From Dryocosmus kuriphilus (Eukaryota > Arthropoda > Insecta > Hymenoptera > Cynipidae), in the NCBI GenBank assembly GCA_038277395.1, contig CM076196.1, forward strand, positions 78,734,286 through 78,798,285: a DNA stretch of 64,000 nt, in the 5' to 3' direction. The first letter of the stretch is position 1, and each line of letters begins with the position of its first letter. A program made the translations under genes and the position numbers. The notes under the pieces are model-generated. The model saw only the letters and a program-made list of their open reading frames with translations. It was not told the origin of the DNA and made no database searches. Shown in pieces: positions 56,965 through 64,000 of the stretch.

Positions 56965-57566
56965 ATTTTTTAGAAAAATAGTATATTTCGGATTTTGTTT
57001 AAAAATCGCGAGAAGGTATCGTGAGTTCTGGATAAGGTAGATTTCTACTTCCAACTCTTCTGAATACTCAATAGACTGACTGTAGGAATCGTTTTGATTT
57101 AATGTTTATCTATATTTATCATGCCCAGACGTTAAAATTGCAGTTAATAATAAAGATGGATTAGAAGTTTTTGCATTACCAGCATTATAAGATCGCGCAA
57201 AATACAAGTTTAAAAATTTCTCTGTTGGTCCACGGTGGCTCAATTGGTAGCGCGTCTCACTAGAATTGAGAAGGTTGCCGGTTCAAATCCGGTGCACGGT
57301 CATTTTTTAGAAAAAATAGTATATTTCGGATTTTGTATAAAAATCGCGAGAAGGTATCATGAGTTCTGGATAGGGTAGATTTCTACTTCCAACTCTTCTG
57401 AATACTCAATAGACTGACTGTAGGAATCGTTTTGATTTAATGTTTATCTATATTTATCATGCCCAGACGTTAAAATTGCAGTTAATAATAAAGATGGATT
57501 AGAAGTTTTTGCATTACCAGCATTATAAGATCGCGCAAATACAAGTTCTAAAAATTTCTCTGTTGG

Positions 57567-57641
57567 TCCGCGGTGGCTCAATTGGTAGCGCGTCTGGAAT
57601 GAGAATTGAGAAGGTTGCCGGTTCAAATCCGGTGCACGGTG
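57567..57641 (+). tRNA. tRNA-like unit 11, disrupted anticodon arm
   Basis: GTCTGGAATGAGAATTGAGA replaces the regular anticodon arm (two bases longer), so no normal anticodon stem forms. The rest is unchanged. Confidence 0.5.
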
Positions 57642-60600
57642 ATTTTTTAGAAAAATAGTATATTTCGGATTTTTTAATAAAAATCGCGAGAAGGTATCAT
57701 GAGTTCTGGATAGGTAGATTTCTACTTCCAACTCTTCTGAATACTCAATAGACTGACTGTAGGAATCGTTTTGATTTAATGTTTATCTATATTTATCATG
57801 CCCAGACGTTAAAATTGCAGTTAATAATAAAGATGGATTAGAAGTTTTTGCATTACCAGCATTATAAGATCGCGTAAATACAAGTTCTAAAAATTTCTCT
57901 GTTGGTCCGCGGTGGCTCAATTGGTAGCGCGTCTCACTGGAATTGAGAAGGTTGCCGGTTCAAATCCGGTGCACGGTGATTTTTTAGAAAAATAGTATAT
58001 TTCGGATTTTGTTTAAAAATCGCGAGAAGGTATCATGAGTTCTGGATAAGGTAGATTTCTACTTCCAACTCTTCTGAATACTCAATAGACTGACTGTAGG
58101 AATCGTTTTGATTTAATGTTTATCTATATTTATCATGCCCAGACGTTAAAATTGCAGTTAATAATAAAGATGGATTAGAAGTTTTTGCATTACCAGCATT
58201 ATAAGATCGCGCAAATACAAGTTCTAAAAATTTCTCTGTTGGTCCGCGGTGGCTCAATTGGTAGCGCGTCTCACTGGAATTGAGAAGGTTGCCGGTTCAA
58301 ATCCGGTGCACGGTGATTTTTTAGAAAAATAGTATATTTCGGATTTTGTTTAAAAATCGCGAGAAGGTATCGTGAGTTCTGGATAAGGTAGATTTCTACT
58401 TCCAACTCTTCTGAATACTCAATACATTGACTGTAGGAATCGTTTTGATTTAATGTTTATCTATATTTATCATGCCCAGACGTTAAAATTGCAGTTAATA
58501 ATAAAGATGGATTAGAAGTTTTTGCATTACCAGCATTATAAGATCGCGCAAATACAAGTTTCTAAAAATTTCTCTGTTGGTCCACGGTGGCTCAATTGGT
58601 AGCGCGTCTCACTAGAATTGAGAAGGTTGCCGGTTCAAATCCGGTGCACGGTGATTTTTTAGAAAAATAGTATATTTCGGATTTTGTTTAAAAATCGCGA
58701 GAAGGTATCATGAGTTCTGGATAAGGTAGATTTCTACTTCCAACTCTTCTGAATACTCAATAGACTGACTGTAGGAATCGTTTTGATTTAATGTTTATCT
58801 ATATTTATCATGCCCAGACGTTAAAATTGCAGTTAATAATAAAGATGGATTAGAAGTTTTTGCATTACCAGCATTATAAGATCGCGCAAATACAAGTTCT
58901 AAAAATTTCTCTGTTGGTCCGCGGTGGCTCAATTGGTAGCGCGTCTCACTGGAATTGAGAAGGTTGCCGGTTCAAATCCGGTGCACGGTGATTTTTTAGA
59001 AAAATAGTATATTTCGGATTTTGTTTAAAAATCGCGAGAAGGTATCATGAGTTCTGGATAGGGTAGATTTCTACTTCCAACTCTTCTGAAATACTCAATA
59101 GACATTGACTGTAGGAATCGTTTTGATTTAATGTTTATCTATATTTATCATGCCCAGACGTTAAAATTGCAGTTAATAATAAACATGGATTAGAAGTTTT
59201 TGCATTACCAGCATTATAAGATCGCGTAAATACAAGTTCTAAAAATTTCTCTGTTGGTCCGCGGTGGCTCAATTGGTAGCGCGTCTCACTGGAATTGAGA
59301 AGGTTGCCGGTTCAAATCCGGTGCACGTGATTTTTTAGAAAAATAGTATATTTCGGATTTTGTTTAAAAATCGCGAGAAGGTATCATGAGTTCTGGATAA
59401 GGTAGATTTCTACTTCCAACTCTTCTGAATACTCAATAGACTGACTGTAGGAATCGTTTTGATTTAATGTTTATCTATATTTATCATGCCCAGACGTTAA
59501 AATTGATTTAAGTTATCTATATTTATCATAATAAAGATGGATTAGAAGTTTTTGCATTACCAGCATTATAAGATCGCGCAAATACAAGTTCTAAAAATTT
59601 CTCTGTTGGTCCGCGGTGGCTCAATTGGTAGCGCGTCTCACTGGAATTGAGAAGGTTGCCGGTTCAAATCCGGTGCACGGTGATTTTTTAGAAAAATAGT
59701 ATATTTCGGATTTTGTTTAAAAATCGCGAGAAGGTATCGTGAGTTCTGGATAAGGTAGATTTCTACTTCCAACTCTTCTGAATACTCAATAGACTGACTG
59801 TAGGAATCGTTTTGATTTAATGTTTATCTATATTTATCATGCCCAGACGTTAAAATTGCAGTTAATAATAAAGATGGATTAGAAGTTTTTGCATTACCAG
59901 CATTATAAGATCGCGCAAATACAAGTTCTAAAAATTTCTCTGTTGGTCCGCGGTGGCTCAATTGGTAGCGCGTCTCACTGGAATTGAGAAGGTTGCCGGT
60001 TCAAATCCGGTGCACGGTGATTTTTTAGAAAAATAGTATATTTCGGATTTTGTTAAAAATCGCGAGAAGGTATCATGAGTTCTGGATAGGGTAGATTTCT
60101 ACTTCCAACTCTTCTGAATACTCAATAGACTGACTGTAGGAATCGTTTTGATTTAATGTTTATCTATATTTATCATGCCCAGACGTTAAAATTGCAGTTA
60201 ATAATAAAGATGGATTAGAAGTTTTTGCATTACCAGCATTATAAGATCGCGCAAATACAAGTTCTAAAAATTTCTCTGTTGGTCCGCGGTGGCTCAATTG
60301 GTAGCGCGTCTCACTGGAATTGAGAAGGTTGCCGGTTCAAATCCGGTGCACGGTCATTTTTTAGAAAAATAGTATATTTCGGATTTTGTATAAAAATCGC
60401 GAGAAGGTATCATGAGTTCTGGATAAGGTAGATTTCTACTTCCAACTCTTCTGAATACTCTCAATACATTGACTGTAGGAATCGCTTTGATTTAATGTTT
60501 ATCTATATTTATCATGCCCAGACGTTAAAATTGCAGTTAATAATAAACATGGATTAGAAGTTTTTGCATTACCAGCATTATAAGATCGCGTAAATACAAG

Positions 60601-63600
60601 TTCTAAAAATTTCTCTGTTGGTCCGCGGTGGCTCAATTGGTAGCGCGTCTCACTGGAATTGAGAAGGTTGCCGGTTCAAATCCGGTGCACGGTGATTTTT
60701 TAGAAAAATAGTATATTTCGGATTTTGTTTTAAAAATCGCGAGAAGGTATCGTGAGTTCTGGATAAGGTAGATTTCTACTTCCAACTCTTCTGAATACTC
60801 AATAGACTGACTGTAGGAATCGTTTTGATTTAATGTTTATCTATATTTATCATGCCCAGACGTTAAAATTGCAGTTAATAATAAAGATGGATTAGAAGTT
60901 TTTGCATTACCAGCATTATAAGATCGCGCAAATACAAGTTCTAAAAATTTCTCTGTTGGTCCGCGGTGGCTCAATTGGTAGCGCGTCTCACTGGAATTGA
61001 GAAGGTTGCCGGTTCAAATCCGGTGCACGGTCATTTTTTAGAAAAATAGTATATTTCGGATTTTGTATAAAAATCGCGAGAAGGTATCATGAGTTCTGGA
61101 TAGGGTAGATTTCTACTTCCAACTCTTCTGAATACTCAATACATTGACTGTAGGAATCGCTTTGATTTAATGTTTATCTATATTTATCATGCCCAGACGT
61201 TAAAATTGCAGTTAATAATAAACATGGATTAGAAGTTTTTGCATTACCAGCATTATAAGATCGCGTAAATACAAGTTCTAAAAATTTCTCTGTTGGTCCG
61301 CGGTGGCTCAATTGGTAGCGCGTCTCACTGGAATTGAGAAGGTTGCCGGTTCAAATCCGGTGCACGGTGATTTTTTAGAAAAATAGTATATTTCGGATTT
61401 TGTTTAAAAATCGCGAGAAGGTATCATGAGTTCTGGATAAGGTAGATTTCTACTTCCAACTCTTCTGAATACTCAATAGACTGACTGTAGGAATCGTTTT
61501 GATTTAATGTTTATCTATATTTATCATGCCCAGACGTTAAAATTGCAGTTAATAATAAAGATGGATTAGAAGTTTTTGCATTACCAGCATTATAAGATCG
61601 CGCAAATACAAGTTTAAAAATTTCTCTGTTGGTCCGCGGTGGCTCAATTGGTAGCGCGTCTCACTGGAATTGAGAAGGTTGCCGGTTCAAATCCGGTGCA
61701 CGGTGATTTTTTAGAAAAATAGTATCATTTTTTAGAAAAATAGTATATTTCGGATTTTGTTTAAAAATCGCGAGAAGGTATCATGAGTTCTGGATAGGGT
61801 AGATTTCTACTTCCAACTCTTCTGAATACTCAATAGACTGACTGTAGGAATCGTTTTGATTTAATGTTTATCTATATTTATCATGCCCAGACGTTAAAAT
61901 TGCAGTTAATAATAAAGATGGATTAGAAGTTTTTGCATTACCAGCATTATAAGATCGCGCAAATACAAGTTCTAAAAATTTCTCTGTTGGTCCGCGGTGG
62001 CTCAATTGGTAGCGCGTCTCACTGGAATTGAGAAGGTTGCCGGTTCAAATCCGGTGCACGGTGATTTTTTAGAAAAATAGTATATTTCGGATTTTGTTTA
62101 AAAATCGCGAGAAGGTATCATGAGTTCTGGATAGGGTAGATTTCTACTTCCAACTCTTCTGAATACTCAATACATTGACTGTAGGAATCGTTTTGATTTA
62201 ATGTTTATCTATATTTATCATGCCCAGACGTTAAAATTGCAGTTAATAATAAAGATGGATTAGAAGTTTTTGCATTACCAGCATTATAAGATCGCGCAAA
62301 TACAAGTTCTAAAAATTTCTCTGTTGGTGGTCCGCGGTGGCTCAATTGGTAGCGCGTCTCACTGGAATTGAGAAGGTTGCCGGTTCAAATCCGGTGCACG
62401 GTGATTTTTTTAGATTTTTTAGAAAAATAGTATATTTCGGATTTTGTTTAAAAATCGCGAGAAGGTATCATGAGTTCTGGATAAGGTAGATTTCTACTTC
62501 CAACTCTTCTGAATACTCAATAGATTGACTGTAGGAATCGTTTTGATTTAATGTTTATCTATATTTATCATGCCCAGACGTTAAAATTGCAGTTAATAAT
62601 AAAGATGGATTAGAAGTTTTTGCATTACCAGCATTATAAGATCGCGTAAATACAAGTTCTAAAAATTTCTCTGTTGGTCCGCGGTGGCTCAATTGGTAGC
62701 GCGTCTCACTGGAATTGAGAAGGTTGCCGGTTCAAATCCGGTGCACGGTGATTTTTTAGAAAAATAGTATATTTCGGATTTTGTTTTAAAAATCGCGAGA
62801 AGGTATCATGAGTTCTGGATAAGTAGTAGATTTCTACTTCCAACTCTTCTGAATACTCAATAGACTGACTGTAGGAATCGTTTTGATTTAATGTTTATCT
62901 ATATTTATCATGCCCAGACGTTAAAATTGCAGTTAATAATAAAGATGGATTAGAAGTTTTTGCATTACCAGCATTATAAGATCGCGTAAATACAAGTTCT
63001 AAAAATTTCTCTGTTGGTCCGCGGTGGCTCAATTGGTAGCGCGTCTCACTGGAATTGAGAAGGTTGCCGGTTCAAATCCGGTGCACGGTGATTTTTTAGA
63101 AAAATAGTATATTTCGGATTTTGTTTAAAAATCGCGAGAAGGTATCATGAGTTCTGGATAAGGGTAGATTTCTACTTCCAACTCTTCTGAATACTCTCAA
63201 TAGACATTGACTGTAGGAATCGTTTTGATTTAATGTTTATCTATATTTATCATGCCCAGACGTTAAAATTGCAGTTAATAATAAAGATGGATTAGAAGTT
63301 TTTGCATTACCAGCATTATAAGATCGCGCGTAAATACAAGTTCTAAAAATTTCTCTGTTGGTCCGCGGTGGCTCAATTGGTAGCGCGTCTCACTGGAATT
63401 GAGAAGGTTGCCGGTTCAAATCCGGTGCACGGTGATTTTTTAGAAAAATAGTATATTTCGGATTTTGTTTAAAAATCGCGAGAAGGTATCATGAGTTCTG
63501 GATAAGGTAGATTTCTACTTCCAACTCTTCTGAATACTCAATAGACTGACTGTAGGAATCGTTTTGATTTAATGTTTATCTATATTTATCATGCCCAGAC

Positions 63601-64000
63601 GTTAAAATTGCAGTTAATAATAAAGATGGATTAGAAGTTTTTGCATTACCAGCATTATAAGATCGCGTAAATACAAGTTCTAAAAATTTCTCTGTTGGTC
63701 CGCGGTGGCTCAATTGGTAGCGCGTCTCACTGGAATTGAGAAGGTTGCCGGTTCAAATCCGGTGCACGGTGATTTTTTAGAAAAATAGTATATTTCGGAT
63801 TTTGTTTAAAAATCGCGAGAAGGTATCATGAGTTCTGGATAAGGTAGATTTCTACTTCCAACTCTTCTGAATACTCAAGATTGACTGACTGTAGGAATCG
63901 TTTTGATTTAATGTTTATCTATATTTATCATGCCCAGACGTTAAAATTGCAGTTAATAATAAAGATGGATTAGAAGTTTTTGCATTACCAGCATTATAAA

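Larger units (their letters stand above)
53684..64000 (+). repeat. tRNA-bearing satellite array, ~337-bp monomer, 29 units plus a partial
   Basis: Successive GGTCCGCGG landmarks lie at 53999, 54337, 54673, 55201, 55538, 55877, 56216, 56554, 56891, 57228, 57566, 57905, 58242, 58580, 58917, 59257, 59609, 59946, 60282, 60621, 60959, 61296, 61632, 61990, 62330, 62677, 63017, 63361 and 63698. The spacing is 336 to 340 bp in nearly all cases. The array continues past 64000. Monomers are nearly identical and differ at a few recurrent sites (AACATGG or AAGATGG; GCGTAAAT or GCGCAAAT; CATTGACTG or GACTGACTG) that occur in mixed order. The rest of the monomer (GATTTAATGTTTATC, CATGCCCAGACG, TTTTTGCATTACCAGC) matches no known gene. 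The many short frames crossing the array are not genes. Confidence 0.97.

Noticed and set aside
57444..57731. 95-codon minus-strand frame in the satellite
   Set aside because: It runs through a tRNA-like unit and repeats with variations in other monomers. No domain, and easily explained by the monomer sequence.
53684..64000. Regularly spaced repeats suggesting a CRISPR array
   Set aside because: The unit is about 337 bp with no unique spacers, the conserved part covers the whole unit, there are no cas genes, and the DNA is eukaryotic.

Overview
The window looks like AT-rich, intron-containing animal nuclear DNA. It is most probably from an insect, and perhaps a hymenopteran: the one conventional gene encodes a tincar-like insect membrane protein, and the rest is packed with mariner/Tc1, Penelope-like and miniature elements. 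There is no sign of bacterial gene organisation. Most of the 64 kb is repeat-derived, and no transposon here has an intact transposase or reverse transcriptase.

Layout. 47-1960: foldback element (A) with a second hairpin element nested in it. 4850-9350: large palindromic composite element with GC-rich GCGCGAAGCGCGAG tracts. 10173-12461: Tc1-like transposon, split by a 1-kb non-autonomous element. 14045-17330: minus-strand non-LTR retrotransposon relic, split by a mariner. 13.5-26 kb: scattered tRNA-like relics, a GC-ended miniature element in two copies, a GGAATATT-rich patch, an unrecognised ORF, and an exon resembling the N-terminal part of Crypton-type tyrosine recombinases, with an NRF-1-like palindrome upstream. 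25361-30605: three minus-strand exons with matching splice sites and phases, read as the 5' coding part of a tincar-like multi-pass membrane protein. Foldback element B lies in its second intron.

32739-34130: foldback element C, which shares a ~150-bp core with B. 34797-37245: another foldback element, whose arms are built from a ~88-bp repeat. 38339-38460: Penelope terminus with a hammerhead-like core. 38539-39826 and 42278-43387: two dead mariners. 44535-49066: a Penelope-like element with inverted terminal repeats, carrying a second Penelope-like element inside its coding region. Both have GIY-YIG endonuclease relics and hammerhead-like motifs. 49.1-52.2 kb: little recognisable.

53066-64000 (running off the end): a tandem array with a ~337-bp unit. 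Each unit carries a 73-nt tRNA-like sequence with A box, B box and an immediate T6 Pol III terminator, 29 units in the forward direction. An inverted unit caps the left edge. This tRNA-bearing satellite and the foldback family (same core, but arms filled with element-specific short repeats) are the two most unusual things in the window.
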